From: Nostoc sp. TCL240-02
Lineage (GTDB): Bacteria; Cyanobacteriota; Cyanobacteriia; Cyanobacteriales; Nostocaceae
Direction of reading: 5' to 3'
NCBI RefSeq assembly: GCF_013343235.1
Contig: NZ_CP040094.1
Span: 7,621,001 to 7,685,000 of the forward strand
DNA length: 64,000 nt
The notes beneath the pieces are model-generated. The model searched no databases. It was not told the DNA's origin and was given only the letters and a program-made list of their open reading frames with translations. Within the stretch, counting starts at the first letter, position 1. The number at the start of each line of letters is the position of its first letter. Shown in pieces: positions 63,894-64,000 of the stretch. Made by a program: the position numbers and the translations under genes.

Positions 63894-64000
63894 GTGGGGA
63901 AGCTTACCTCCTGGTTCAAGCGAAGACCAACTAATTTGAGTGACTCTGGACAAGGAGGAACAAATGAGAGCTTACCACGAGCATATATGGCGCAGGCGAG
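63894..64000 (+). CDS. start of a gene cut by the window edge
   Basis: An open frame from GTG 63894 (VGKLTSWFKRRPTNLSDSGQ), preceded by GCGAGGA, runs off the right edge after 35 codons. A second candidate start in another frame is ATG 63964, with a perfect AAGGAGG five bases upstream. Only one can be right, and the product cannot be named. Confidence 0.35.
   Translation, partial: MGKLTSWFKRRPTNLSDSGQGGTNESLPRAYMAQA

Overview
The window is chromosomal DNA from a filamentous, heterocyst-forming cyanobacterium of the Nostoc/Anabaena type. The evidence is: abundant GCGATCGC (HIP1) octamers; the phycobilisome core gene apcF; glnA convergent with its inactivating-factor gene gifA; a patX gene whose product carries the RGSGR heterocyst-inhibitor motif; many Nostoc-style short tandem repeats in spacers; and several IS4- and IS630-family insertion sequences. 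No tRNA, rRNA or CRISPR array was seen.

Layout. 1-7 kb: 5' part of a succinate-semialdehyde dehydrogenase gene, an FHA-GAF adenylate cyclase, an APH-like kinase and a diverged succinyl-CoA-synthetase-like pair whose catalytic residues are replaced. 7-13 kb: an unknown membrane/coiled-coil protein, an intact IS4-type element, pyrB and mgtE. 13-21 kb: a dead IS630 transposase, an FAD oxidoreductase, patX, a methyltransferase, then the nitrogen pair gifA/glnA (each with the same NtcA-type site) and apcF. 21.4-26.7 kb: an island of nested insertion sequences, remnants of a Z1-domain operon (probably defence), xisH/xisI, and a stray 3' fragment of an apcF-like gene.

26.8-42 kb is a sulfur-assimilation region. 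It holds two divergent sulfate-binding proteins, permeases cysT and cysW, three genes encoding four free-standing NIL domains, a Crp-family regulator, serine acetyltransferase, an Rrf2 regulator coupled to cysK, two CadD-like permeases and a TauE/SafE exporter. A large FG-GAP/RTX protein gene is embedded in it. No cysA ATPase gene is present, so the permease must borrow an ATPase from elsewhere. The NIL proteins sit where a sulfur-sensing accessory would be expected and are the best candidate here for an undescribed regulatory system.

42-52.5 kb: a TetR/tautomerase/thioesterase cluster beside a broken alcohol dehydrogenase, a DsbA-like protein, the plastoquinone-pathway prenyltransferase, exopolyphosphatase, a DMT transporter, a peptidoglycan-binding/HEAT membrane protein and a small fragment of an ammonium transporter. 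53-64 kb: redox genes (glutathione peroxidase, a peroxiredoxin-glutaredoxin fusion), an atypical SDR, a hydrolase-fold protein without its nucleophile, small membrane proteins, a PAP2 phosphatase, an SPFH protein and a folK-NUDIX-ADP-ribosylglycohydrolase operon. A further gene probably begins at the right edge. All function calls rest on reading motifs and remembered family features; no database search was run.
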